DNA of 64,000 nt from Schistocephalus solidus (lineage: Eukaryota; Platyhelminthes; Cestoda; Diphyllobothriidea; Diphyllobothriidae). Of the stretch, positions 53,008 through 64,000 are shown piece after piece; the first letter of the stretch is position 1; every line of letters starts with the position of its first letter. The notes under the pieces are model-generated. The model had not been told where the DNA came from. It saw only the letters and a program-made list of their open reading frames with translations, and searched no databases. The stretch is from the NCBI GenBank assembly GCA_017591395.1, contig WEDG01001459.1, positions 372,001-436,000 on the forward strand. The letters are read 5' to 3'. Made by a program: the position numbers and the translations under genes.

Positions 53008-53154
53008 TCTCCCGCAAAATATATGCAAATATTTTTATGGTAAATGCCCAGAGCGCACTGTCGAAACAAACTTGGCGCTGAGGTAAAATAAATATAAGGT
53101 AGAATATGGTGGTCAATGTAAGTACTATAATCTGCCGTTTTGGCTTCTCTCCAG

Positions 53155-53409
53155 CTAGGAAGACATTTGGGGTGTGACGTAATCGAGCAGCTTTCTATTT
53201 AATATGGCTTTCACCTTCGGGCCATATTCGTAAGACACGAGGATAATTTGGCCACTAGCATGTCGAGCCAACTTTAACCGAATTACGAGTTTGTCACCAT
53301 GCTCAATATAGTCTGGGACCGGGACGAGAAGACGTTGCTCAATAAGGACGTAATTGAAGTCACGAATAGCCGTGGGCTGGATTTGAGTTTTTCTCATTAC
53401 TAATAAAGA
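53155..53409 (-). CDS. Terminal exon of an unrecognised gene
   Basis: A TTTCTCCAG acceptor at 53411-53410 opens an 85-codon phase 0 frame ending in TAG at 53157-53155. The sequence looks like real protein, with alternating hydrophobic strands (VLIEQRLLVPVPDYIEHGDK, LVIRLKLARH, GQIILVSYEYG) and a basic end (KVKAILNRKLLDY). I do not recognise the family; a beta-sandwich C-terminal domain would fit. Two AATAAA signals on the minus strand (53007-53002 and 52995-52990) lie about 150 bases past the stop. Upstream exons were not found. Confidence 0.55.
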   Translation of the reverse strand, partial: SLLVMRKTQIQPTAIRDFNYVLIEQRLLVPVPDYIEHGDKLVIRLKLARHASGQIILVSYEYGPKVKAILNRKLLDYVTPQMSS

Positions 53410-53927
53410 CTGGAGAAAGAATGTCGTCCGACCAGTCGCCAACTTTAAGAACCAAGTGCTAATTATCTTCACAATGAACTTAACATCCTATTGTACTATG
53501 CTGATGATATATCCAGTTTAATTTTTTACACTCAGAAATACGCAATTTGCGTCTGGGATTTTTCGAGTAAGTTTGTTTACCTGAACTGGAAATTACGAGG
53601 GACAAGGTACCACTGGCTGGTAAGGCCCTGAACTCACGCCCGAGCGTGCCGCCACATCTCCTGGATTACGCACAAAGAACGAGTACTGTGTGGGCTGTGA
53701 CCTGCCTCCTGGCATAGCGGCAGGCCTAATAACTTCCCCCTCCATACTCAGCCCTCAGAATTTGCCTAAGCAAAATAATTACTGGGGCATAGAGTGTGTG
53801 AACGAACGTTGTTTTAGTGACAGTATCGGGAAACCAAATGTTGGAGTACCTATCACGTCAATAACAGACACTCTTGGTTAAATAGCGGGTACTAACGAAC
53901 AGTGTGCGGGTGAGAAAGTGACTACAG

Positions 53928-54329
53928 GGTAAGGCTGACCTATGTGGCCGCCTAAAGAGGACACAAGAACCGGAAGCGCCCATGTGGCTATGCGCCCGTT
54001 TCAGGCGAAATTTGGTTTAGGGTTAAGATGTGGGTCAGAGTTACGTTTAGGGTTATGTTTAAGTTTAGGGTTAAGGTCAGAGTTGGGGTTAGGGGGGGAT
54101 TACATTAAGAGTTAAAGTTCAGGTTCTTGATAACTGTAGGGTTGTTCATTTAGGGCAGGGCAGGGTCAAAATTAAGGTTAGAGATCAATGTAGTATCAGG
54201 GTTATTGTTGGGGTTTGGCCTCGGCAATATTTACCTTTTAGGCAATTTATCGCAAGGCTGCCTATTTGAAGTGGATGGGGCGTTCCTATTCCCGTGTCCT
54301 GTTTAGACGGCCATACATGTCATTTTTCC
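53928..54329. mobile_element. Inverted-repeat element with telomere-like core, copy 2, with 9-bp target duplication
   Basis: The element starts GGTAAGGCTGACCTATGTGG and its other end reads GGAAAAATGACATGTATGG on the minus strand; both then continue into GCCG(C/T)CTAAA-AGGACAC. The core (about 54010-54215) is a degenerate TTAGGG-type array, in the opposite orientation to copy 1. TGACTACAG stands immediately on each side (53919-53927 and 54330-54338), a perfect 9-bp target duplication. No coding frame is present. Confidence 0.85.
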
Positions 54330-54443
54330 TGACTACAGCACGAAGAGCAAATGGCTACCATTAAGGTGAGCATGCCTTTCATTTTGATATGTATGTGCGG
54401 GAGTAGAAAACGCCCTCCTTGTGAGCCCACTAACGTTATATAA

Positions 54444-54500
54444 TGTTGTCTCTGAGGATGGGATTGGGGGTGAAATGTAAATATCAGGCTCTGTCGCTCT
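54444..54500 (+). ncRNA. Hammerhead-like repeat H, copy 1 (decayed)
   Basis: TGTCTCTGAGGATGGG, GAAATGT, AAATA and GGCTCTG line up with the copy at 55925-55980. CTGAGGA still fits CTGANGA; GAAACGT has become GAAATGT. Confidence 0.3.
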
Positions 54501-55470
54501 TCTCAGTCATGGCTGTCCTGTAATTTTATTCATATCTTGACGCATATTCATTTGTTATATATGGAATTGGTTTAGCTCTAAGCATAGTTCCAACAGAGCG
54601 TGTACTTAAACAATAAACGACGTCAGTCACCTCTCTTTCTCCTGCCATTTCGTATATTAACCTCCCACCTCTCTCTCCCTTCTCCTCTCCTTCTTCATTA
54701 GTTTTCTGCCCTCTTTTAATTACGCGTACTCTCACACTCACTTCCTTCGAAGCCTCTCCACTTCTCCTTGAAGGATAAAATGCGGAAAAAGACGGTTGCA
54801 TTTTGAATGCTTTTCACCACCCATCTGTCAGGCTGGTTGACTGCCGCTGACTCTGAGAAGAGACAGTGGGCGTCGACAGAGCTCTGGCTTTGCTCCACTA
54901 TAATTCTGCAATAGACATCAGGAAAAATTTGTTTTATCGACGACATCAGCAATCATAAGAAAAACACATACAAATTATGTACTAATCAAATCCGAGTACA
55001 CATGATGCCAGCAATTAATCATTGAAAACGGATGCGGACGTCCTGTGCCACGGTAAAGAGGCATTTTCACTTTTAATTCAGTGATACGCGCATCGCAGCT
55101 GTCCTTTTCATTTCGAATAAATTTTATGAACCACCCGTCCATCACAGTCGCAAAGCAAATGCGTCGTCTGGCGTGTGTCCGTCGATCCGAAACTGCAGAG
55201 TGCTTACATACGTTTTTCTTTAGGAGAAAATTTGCTTTACTCAGTGACTCTGGCCATGCCTCCAAGATTGCCAGGGCCAAAATCTGGCCGAGTAATTAGG
55301 ACGCCAATAGCTAACACTTGGGGGTGAGCATGCGGCAGTTACCGAGCGAACTATTGTCGTACCGATCAGGAGAGCCTGCAATGGATGCAAAGCTGTCAAT
55401 GTTGATATGTACGTACGTGCTGAAATAGCAACTGCAACCGCTTGGGGCCAACCACCCCTATATGTTGGTG

Positions 55471-55615
55471 CCTCCGATGATAGGTTCGAGGGGTGGGGGG
55501 GGGACGAAAAATCCAAAATATCAAACAAATAAAATTCTTGTTCAGGTACTTGACGCTGCTTCTTTCAACGGCACCCTGGAACTCGCATTTTTGCTTGAAT
55601 TGACATCGATGGTCT
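55471..55615 (+). ncRNA. Hammerhead-like repeat H, copy 2 (decayed)
   Basis: CCGATGATAGGTTCGAG followed by a G-rich insertion and ACGAAAAATCC, then CTGGAACTCGCATTTTTGCTTG and ATCGA. The downstream block matches the copy starting at 55929, about 458 bp away. Confidence 0.4.
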
Positions 55616-55928
55616 TAACATATACCACCGGAATCACAAAACATTTAAGCTCGGCTGCACTGGAATGTACTTTGAATAACCGTAATAATTCGAAATTCGC
55701 ATGGTTCTTGGAGAGCTATCATATTAATGCTGGCTGCAGGTGGGCGAGAAAATTAATGCTAGCTTATTTAATTGCAGACGCAACCAACTTCAAATATCAT
55801 CTTACGTTTATAAGTCTCTTCGTCGATGGAGGGGGAGCCGTTAAATGCCGTAGGCATGCAGTAGCATAGCGACGGCATCCTGTACATACTGCAACTCTCT
55901 GTGTATTAATTACCCGTATCTGATACTG

Positions 55929-56055
55929 TCTCTGATGATGGGTTCAAGTTAAAATCCGAAACGTCCGGCGAATAAAGCTCTGCTCACAGCGATCGCATCA
56001 CTTCTTCTCAATTACTTCCTGGGACTCGCATTTTCGCTTGTATCGACAGGATAAA
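55929..56055 (+). ncRNA. Hammerhead-like repeat H, copy 3 (best core)
   Basis: CTGATGA (55932-55938), a stem GGGTT/AATCC (55940-55944 with 55953-55957), then GAAACGTC (55958-55965) with GTC as the usual cleavage triplet. Stem III would be only two base pairs with no loop, so cleavage would need a dimeric fold, as discussed for minimal type I hammerheads in Penelope-like elements. The stem I partner is not clear. Confidence 0.45.
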
Positions 56056-57789
56056 CTGTCCAATTAAAAATTGACCTAGAGGAGTGAAACATGAAAGGTA
56101 AATAAAGCAATGAACTGTTAGTCTGATATGCGGCTGCGCATGATGAGGGAGAAAAAATAAGGTACTCAAACGAGTTTAATTACGAAGCACCTGGTGGACA
56201 CCGGCCATAAGGTGTCCCAGTGACTGCATTTACGGTCGTACTTCGGGCGACGACTGGGCGTCGCCTGCGCTTCATAGAAGCCGCTGCAATACGGCGAAGA
56301 AAACCAGAACTCTGCACGCAGCTGCATCATGTGATCAATCTCGCATTGCCGTGGTAAGGATCGATAATGCACGTAACCCCATGTCCCATGCCGTCCCCTC
56401 ACTCCCCTCCGCGCCTGACTAGCTGCTGTCCAGCGCGCTTCCTTTTCTATCCCGCTTGATAGGTTTTAACTGTAATCTGAACTGATTGCTTGATTAACTG
56501 CCCCCTTCCCGCTCATCAGACCAACAGTCCATTGTACCTATCACATTTCACCTCGCTAGGTCGATGGTTAATTGGACAGTTTATCTCGCCCAGGATAGTA
56601 TGCAATTGAATAAGAGGTTGCAAAATTGTATAATGCCATTAAATTCTGCATATTTTTCGCCTTCGACTTAGTCCAATTTATTCCGGGAAAACAGAGGTAA
56701 GCGAGCGCACTGTCTTAGCAGTACTCATTAAATTGGGTACAGAGTGTCCGTCAAGACGGCTCAGTGTCATCTTCGGGAGAGGCCACTTACTGCACATGTA
56801 GCAAGTATAGAGCGTTGTAACACGCCTGAACGTCATATGGGGACATTAGGCCAGCATAGGAACTAAATCACCGGAGACAGACTGGCAAATTATTTTGATG
56901 GCAAGCCGGATGTCCACTGAATTACGAATTAGAAGGTCACAAGTGGTCTTAATTTGGCTGACAGGTCATCCGAAGTGGCTTACAGAAACTTCAAAGAAAG
57001 GCATAAACAAATCAAAAGACTTCCGACGAAGCAGAGGGCCAATGGTAATGCCTCCGCACATCAAAGAATTTGGTCGTAAACGGAAGAAACCAGGCAAAAT
57101 TCTGCATAGTGCGGAAGAAATATGATAGGCAGTTCTTTGAAGTGGCTGCAAAAAACTCAAAACACGTTTACTTGCATCAGCAACGGGCTAAAGAGTCAGT
57201 ACGTCATAACAGTCTTGAGTGGTTGTCGAAAAAGAGGATGTGGTGGAAACTGAGCCTAAACCGGAAAATCTACTCCGCAATCTACTTCCGTTTCGCCAAT
57301 GAAACAAATGTTACCCAACACTGCTAGAAATAAGTACAGTTGAAAAAAAAAGAAACAGAAAGAGGCGATTGCGGGTGCTTAATGAATTTAAGTTTCATGC
57401 TGTGGATAAATACCCGCCAAAGTACTAAGACCTCTGATGGTGATTTTGTAACTTTTCTTAAGATCACGAAAACACGACTATATAGCTGATTCGTGGAGAA
57501 GGACACTATCTAGATCGAACCATCCATGCTAGTGAACCTAAGATCTTTTTATTGAAACACTATTCACAGAATTAAAACATAAGAATTTTAGCCTTACTTA
57601 GGAAATGAAATTCTGACCCCCAAATTTGCTTTTTTAGTATCAGCTTCTGCAAAATGCACCAGTAATAGGTCGCTAGCATACTTGCTAAATAACCCTCAAT
57701 TATACCGCAGTTTGCCCCCGAGTGTAAATATAAGTCCCACAAAATGATGCGTACCCAGAGTTTTACATGTAAGCCTTCGAGTTATACAT

Positions 57790-57930
57790 ACGCAAGTTTA
57801 AACCTTCAAAATTTTGTTCGTGCCACTTTTAGATTACTCGTCTACGTCGAAATCAAGCCAAGTGTCGTAGAAAGGCTTCAAAAGGTTCAGAAACACCTTG
57901 CGAGGTTATTATACGGGACCGAAATCTTTA
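57790..57930 (+). pseudogene. Possible LINE C-terminal fragment
   Basis: FVRATFRLLVYV then KPSVVERLQKVQKHLARLLYG resembles the block after the reverse transcriptase of CR1-type elements (FVRP-LEY, E-VQRR-T). Confidence 0.4.
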
Positions 57931-59419
57931 ACATAAAATACGCTGAAAAAATACAAGGAAGTACATTTTCAACCCCCTATGGATGCGGAGCTTCTAGACC
58001 AGACAGTTGTTTAAAAGTAAATTGTGCTTAATTTTTAATTCTGATGCTTCAACACACTCCTCGTAGCACTAGAAACACACAACCTCACAGCACACGGACA
58101 GTGTCGTGGGTGCCATCACCTACCACTACCAAAGCCTTTAACAGGTCGCCTACGACCATACCAGACCAGCCCATTATAATGCCACCCACATCGTCCGACC
58201 CATCAGCACTTTATCAGCCAAAGATTCCCGCCAAAGTAATTGTCCGATTTGGACGGAATCAAAAAATACCAATGTTAGGGCATGCAAAGTACGCCTATGC
58301 CGATGAAGTACAAGTATGTCAGAAAGGTTCGTTAAATTTTGCACCTTCGAAACGAATACGATAGGGTTTTTCTGTATTGTACACTTCCCCGCATCTTTAA
58401 GTAGGATGTTTATCGAAGGAAATTTTCACCGGATCCAGGTGCAGAAATAATCACAGTCTTAGCGCGAAATATGGGTTGGGGAGGTCATTGCACTTTTAAT
58501 AGCAAGGCAGCTCGCGACTCACGTGATGTTCACCCTTCGCGAGTGTTTCGGCCGCATCGAACTTAAATGTGTGGACGAGTCTTGTTGAATTAATCGCTGC
58601 GTAAGAGTTGGTGTAATTTCTACGCACTGATGCCGCGTGATCGGTTGTTTGCATCCGGAGTAGTCTTCTGGTTTCTCCGACCTACTTGAGTTACCCTCAA
58701 TTGCGCCCTCCCATAAAGAACTCCAGACAATTTTAACCGTGGGAGTCGGTCATTTGGTTTAATTACCGGATGCCCAATCGATGCCTCAGCGGTTCGGGCA
58801 TGAATCCGAAACTTCAGTTAAATAAAGTTCTTGTCCCAGTCATCGCGTCGACCCCATCTCAGTAACATCGTGGTTATCCCATTTTCGATTGTGTCGGCAA
58901 GCATTTCCTGTATTATACTCTTGCCAGCGTCTTTTCAGTAGGCTCTTAGTTCGAGTGAATTTTTCGCAGGAATTAGTTGCTGAACTAGTCACAGTCAACA
59001 AGCACCTGGGAAAAACCTGGCCATTGGTCAAACCTATTGATAAATCTTGTATAATATTTCACCTGAGCTCAGTATGCAACCAGATTCTAAATTTTTTAGC
59101 ATCGTGAAACCTTCTGCCAGAAGAAGTTTAGCATCAGTTAAGAATTAGTAGTTTTACTGAGATACTGTCGGACTAATGTCAGTGTAACAATAGATTGTAG
59201 TGGCCCTCACCCCTGGGCGCTACTACTGACTGCCATCATCGCACTACCTTTACCTGAATTCAGCTAAACATACGTGCATCAAGACGGTCCTGCCGTACAT
59301 ATCTTATATGAGCAGCCCCATCCCTCTTCGGCTAGCGCAGCACGCCAATTCGACTGTCGCGAACGAAGATGTTCGCCGTGTCCCCCACAAAATGGTGGAC
59401 GCAGAGTCGATGATCTGGG

Positions 59420-59450
59420 TATGAAGTAGTAGTAGACCCTCGCAGCATCT

Positions 59451-59491
<41 letters not shown>

Positions 59492-59540
59492 TTCACTCAC
59501 CTGGGTCCGGTGGCTAGAGAGAATCGGGCCAACTTGAGTT
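59420..59540 (+). repeat. Dispersed repeat family R1, copy c
   Basis: TAGTAGACC, CGCAGCATCT, CACTCTCTC, CACCTGGGTCCGGT in the same order as copies a and b, interrupted by a (CT)n expansion. A further piece resembling the right half of copy a may lie at about 59975-60030. Confidence 0.5.
59455..59488. repeat. (CT)n microsatellite
   Basis: About 17 CT units inside R1 copy c. Confidence 0.95.
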
Positions 59541-62439
59541 AGACAAGGGCACAGACGCCGACAAGTCTTAACAACCAGTCTATGAGTGCAACACATGACT
59601 TAGTCTGCGCAGACATGTAAGAAATGTTTAAGCTAAAACTTGAGGAGCTAGGACCTAATCTGAGTGCGGGTGCTATAGATGCCGTACTTAGAAGGCGCCA
59701 TTGAGCACAATTCTCTGTGTCCTTCGAAGACCGAGCTACATTGACTGCAGTCGTTCATTCATGTCTTTTAGCAAACAGTAAAAGATTCAAACGCAGAATA
59801 TATTTTGCGGTAAGAGAGGCACTGAACTGCCGTGGGGATGGTAACCCCAAAGTAGACCACACTCTCGCCCCCCCCTCCCCTCCTTTCTCATGCATCAGTC
59901 CAATTTTCGAACCCATTAGGCATCTGGTGCTGTGATCGGGCGCAGTGACTGGTTTTTCGGGGAGCGCACGTTTATGCGTGACACCGCACCCTCTATGTGT
60001 AGCCTTTGTTAGGGGATGCGGCGATTCGACACAGCCCGGCCAATGAATGCCGTGCTCCATTTTTGCTCCAGCATTGTTAGAGCCAGAGCTGGTTTGTCGG
60101 TCACAATGCAACACACGCGAATAAACACCATCTTTCTCAACCTCGCTTTCACTCACATCACTTAGCAGCTGAGAACAGTCTTACGCCCTTTCAGGCCCTT
60201 TGAGTTAGTACGCTCAGCACATGACCTGGCATTCCAAGTGTTTATCGCTGTCCGTGAGAATGACTCATGGTACGACAAATCACTCATTCTGGCGTCTTCC
60301 ACAAGACCCTGCTAACCAAAACTTCGACTGAAGACCATTGTGTTGAAAACCACGCACGCTATTTAAATTGTCAAAAAGCAGTATTTTTAACAATGAATAT
60401 CCCTTTACCTACCTTTACCTTTACCTACTTACGTTTTCCAAATATGAGATAGCAGTTGAGAACTCCTTTTGCGGGCATGCATGTATCGTTTAGACAGCAG
60501 GAGATAAAACATGTGTGTGTAGAATGCAAAATACGCGAAGGCAGTGTTTATTTACAGGAGACAAAGCTATTCCCAAAAAGAAGAGAGTAGGGGATACGCT
60601 AGCCTAGAATGCCTTGCTGTAATGTGTGTATTGTTATCCAAAAGTATCTTCAGGAAGCAGGAAAATAGTATACTGGAGAGGAGACAAAGCCAAAACCTAA
60701 AAGTTGGCAAGGAGAAAATAATCTTACACACTCTAGCAACATCAGAATACAAGTGTGACGACTTTATGACCATTATTGTTGGCATTTGGTAACAGGCATA
60801 TGTAGGGCTGAGGTGTTTACAACACTATCACTTAAATCCCCGTCAGTGCCATCGCTATGCGAGAGCAATTTATCAAATATGGCAGTTATTTTCAACTAAG
60901 AACCACAAACAAGGTAAGCTAAGATGCATTTTCACTCCGAAAGGCTTTGACTAAAGGAGCAATTTGCCTTGCAGCCGACAAGACTACGTTGCTCCCTGCA
61001 GCCGCTTTCTCAATAAAGGCAGGGCAGGCGGCAGTAAAAATGTTTTGGAAACCTTTTTGTCAAAATAACGCAATGTCCAGGAAACAATTCAACCATTTAA
61101 ATACACGTACACTTTGAATCGCGAAAATGTTTCCAAAGCTACTTCATTACTCAGGCTTCAAGGGAACCTCTCGGGGTAGTGGAAACTGATTTTTACCGAA
61201 TAAAGCCCATTTTTACTTTATTTCAAAAATTTAAATTGCAAAGTTGTCTGTAAAAATACAACACGCCAACAAAAACAATGCAACAACAATACAAGAGAAA
61301 CCGTTGTTGGGGCTTGTTTATTAATTGGGAAATTTGTGTAATTATGCATGAACGTTAGACAGATAATTAGATAGTTATCAGATAACCTCTGAGCACTGTG
61401 GTCTCTCATATAAGTATACAAGCTCAGAACTTGCAGTCGGCTTAGATAAATTATCGAAAACATATTTTTTGAGTCGACTTTTCGGTTTAGCTTTGTTGGA
61501 CACAATGTTCATCACTGTTCTTTGCTCCTGCAGTCACTCAGGAAGGATTGTCGAAAGAAACTGGTAGATTTTTGTGTTCATATATTATGTAGACTTGCGG
61601 TTTGTTTCTTAAGACGGAGGAATGAAACTTGATTGCTGAAACAATAAACGCGATTGCCTGGCCTTTCAAGATCACTGGCGAGAGAACAGAGGGTGTAGAT
61701 TCCGAAATAAATCCTATAATTTTTAAATACCTATTTTTGTCTTTTTACAAATTTCCACATTCTTTGAAAAACCATTTTTTGATTTGATGCGTATGTTAAC
61801 TACTTTCATGCGAAAATGGTTGGGATTTCGGGTACATAAATCAGCAGACAGAGTTGCCTTCGAAAAGCTATCCACCTAATCCTAGTAAACGTGCTCTCCT
61901 GGACTTCTATTGCAAGGATAAGAACGTAAATAATCCGCTGCTGATTATATTCGTTTGTCACAGCCCAGACATCGTCGGTTTGCAGCCATTCGGATGCGAT
62001 ATTGACTGAGCAATCGAAATTCTCCCTGTTATATGGCCAACATTCTTCCATTGTTAAATTCATATCCATCAAGCAAGAAAATTACTCAAAACAGATCACG
62101 GAAATTGTGTTTATTTTTCCGGGAGAACAAAACTTTTTTCGGATTTATTGCACATGACAGTAGTTGAGAACGTGTGAAAAGTGCTGTTACTCCCCTCTTA
62201 ACAGTGGGTTTATGGATATCCTTTCCGATGTTTGCCCTCTAAGGCCTCTGGAATGTTACAAACCTAACAGGCGAATAGTCTGCCTGTGAAAAGTGTGGCC
62301 TTCCATCTACAAGATGTAGACAAGGACCCGGCATCAACCAGTAGGGGCATTAATTAAAGGTACTTGTTACGTTGCCGCTTCGATTATTTCCCGATACTTT
62401 AATAAAAGTGAATGATTCCTGTCCATGGATAACTAGGTA

Positions 62440-62655
62440 AATCAGGTATTGTAACACCTGGGGGTGGGTATGACTGACTGCTGACAGCCGATAAGTCAGA
62501 AATGGCAATTCGATTCTCCTTTGTCTTTCTCAATGAGGTTGTTCGCCCTATACTACTAGCCACTGTGCGGCTGCTGGTGGGGCTCGATAGTGAGCCCCAA
62601 GGCAGAACGGGACGAGTGACTGCCGTAACCGATGGGTGAGTGCCAATCCAACATT
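62440..62655 (+). mobile_element. tRNA-derived SINE family, copy S5 (body and tail)
   Basis: GGGTATGACTGACTGCTGAC, AGAAATGG and CTCCTTTGTCTTT, then GTGCGGCTGCTGGTGGGGC, GACGAGTGACTGCCGTAACC and GATGGGTGAGTGCC match the body and tail of S2. The tRNA-like part is not recognisable here. Confidence 0.7.
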
Positions 62656-64000
62656 TAGGAAATATTTTATTTTAGGTGTTCCTGTGGTACATGTCGATTG
62701 TTTTTCGCTATGCGATCGCTTGTATAAGCAATAAACCTCCTGTGGCTTGGTTAAGGGGAAGAATCCTGTGCATTTAATTTACTCTCTCAAAGCCTGTGGC
62801 TCTAAAAATCGCGAACCCCGACCTGGCTAAAGTCTATATAACCCAATAGGCCTGATGGTGAAAAATGAGGTGGTCAGCAAGTTATAGAACCGAACAGACA
62901 TAGCATACATACACGTAGCTTTTAAGTAAGAACAACTTGCAGTTATTGGATGCATTTTTTCGTGGCAGATCGTGATCTCATTCTCTACCGTGTTGGGGTT
63001 TGGAACAACAGTTGTGCAAGCAAAAGCTCCGTGTGGATTCTAAATACCTGGCCGGGCTATAACAGGTAGGTTACTGGCAGGCCAAGTACCATTTAGTGAT
63101 CAAAGAGCAAAGGAAATCGCGGTGGATTTAGAGGCTAGGCGTTCGGTGTAGCAGGATAAAAATGTGGTTCGATAGTTTGCATGCTGAGTCTGCACAAAAT
63201 TGAGTTTCAAGAAAGAGATCAGTCTTTCCGATCATGTGCATTTCCTCGTCTACTGGTAGCTCCTAGATATTTGAAATGAATCCATCGGGATATCATGATC
63301 GCTGAGAAAGTTTCTCACAAATCAAAGCATACTTTAATATCTACGACAACGTTGTGGTACTTTACTCAAAAATATAAGCCTGAAGGTAAGGAGGAGGTTG
63401 AAAAGGTTAATACATATGCAGAAAAATGCAGTTTTTTAATCATTAACATATAACGTTCATCCAGTACATGTTGACACAAGCATCATGTTTTTGCAGTGGA
63501 TGAACTACATTAACGAGAATTTTAGGTTTTAAACTGGTTTAGGACAGATTTTGTTCTCATGAGCATATCCCCAGAGAATTCTCTTTTAAAATCCTCTATA
63601 TTTCGGGGATAAGGGTTCATTTTTAGTTAATCCAATAAACGGAGCGCCTTTTTTTATCAGTGAAAGAAAAGGTTCTTCAATGACTGTCCACATTCGATAG
63701 CTGTGATTTTCATTAAATACGGGGGGAGGCATTCATCCAACGATCAACAGAGTAAAATGATAAGCTCCAGATATCTAGATGAATTTTGTGATGCGCTGGA
63801 CTCGAAGGCCTCCAACACCTACGGAAATAAGACAGCAATTCATCCCAATAACCCATCTGTCCACCATCCGACAGAGAGGCATTTGTATTTCCTTTATTTT
63901 TCCGCGTTCAATTTACAAGATAACCCCCTTCTTCGCACAGACTCTTGCATTTGTTGGTAGTTCTCTGAATTTACCGTAAAATAAGCCTTAGAACCAAATT

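Larger units (their letters stand above)
49578..53154. other. Gap between ARF and the unknown gene
   Basis: Contains the presumed ARF promoter region (not recognised by motif), a decayed CR1-like LINE (50905-52260) and the 3' UTR of the gene ending at 53155. Between 52270 and 52900 I see nothing certain. Confidence 0.65.
53410..64000. other. Right end of the window, repeat-rich, no conserved gene seen
   Basis: Should contain further 5' exons of the gene ending at 53155, which I could not identify. It holds the best inverted-repeat/telomere-core element (53928-54329), three hammerhead-like repeats (54444-56060), a LINE fragment (about 57790-57930), R1 repeat copy c (59420-59540), (CT)n and SINE copy S5. 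From about 60200 to 62400 and 62660 to 64000 I see only chance open frames. Confidence 0.6.

Noticed and set aside
54975..55280. 101-codon minus-strand frame as a possible upstream exon of the gene ending at 53155
   Set aside because: No convincing splice donor or family match could be tied to it.
55462..55869. 135-codon plus-strand frame
   Set aside because: It runs through the hammerhead-like repeat and a poly-G stretch and has no recognisable motif; a chance frame in a repeat.
61806..62072. 88-codon minus-strand frame rich in Asn, Glu and Trp
   Set aside because: It looks mildly protein-like but has no family match I know, no clear splice sites and no neighbouring exons; too weak to call.

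Overview
The window is eukaryotic nuclear DNA: split genes with GT-AG introns, tRNA-derived SINEs, non-LTR and Penelope-like retroelements, long (TA)n tracts and telomere-like TTAGGG/CCCTAA stretches. The style (introns from 40 bp to over 8 kb in one gene, CR1-like, RTE-like and Penelope-like relics, hammerhead-like motifs in repeats, an expanded-type M13 peptidase) points to an invertebrate, most likely a parasitic flatworm (tapeworm or fluke). That placement is inference, not proof.

Three protein-coding genes are supported, all on the minus strand. (1) 37534 down to 3695: the 5' 13 coding exons of an M13 (neprilysin / endothelin-converting-enzyme type) zinc metallopeptidase. I joined them by hand. 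Every junction has GT-AG signals and a consistent reading phase, giving 731 codons plus one base, from the start Met through a cytosolic tail of about 160 residues, one membrane anchor, the cysteine-rich N-terminal signature and the NAFY and HExxH motifs. The C-terminal exons (third zinc ligand, terminal Cys) were not found and probably lie beyond position 1. (2) 49577 down to 47946: two exons of a class II ADP-ribosylation factor (ARF4/5-like), codons 1-152; the last roughly 28 codons were not found. (3) 53409 down to 53155: the terminal exon of an unrecognised gene.

The rest is intron and intergenic DNA rich in repeats. Introns 1 and 2 of the peptidase exceed 8 kb each. The gap 37.6-47.9 kb holds a Penelope-like GIY-YIG fragment, a CR1-like copy, an RTE-like copy, local duplications and a telomere-like element. 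The gap 49.6-53.1 kb holds a decayed CR1-like copy. The right end, 53.4-64 kb, holds the best telomere-core inverted-repeat element, three related hammerhead-like repeats, a LINE fragment, another repeat family and a SINE.

The most interesting material is in the repeats: (a) a family of short elements with terminal inverted repeats around a degenerate telomere-like core, one copy with a perfect 9-bp target duplication; (b) a tRNA-derived SINE family whose body carries a hammerhead-like core and whose copies begin at different points of one unit; (c) a separate hammerhead-like repeat present three times between 54.4 and 56.0 kb. The genes themselves are ordinary housekeeping or surface functions and show no operon-like relation to each other.
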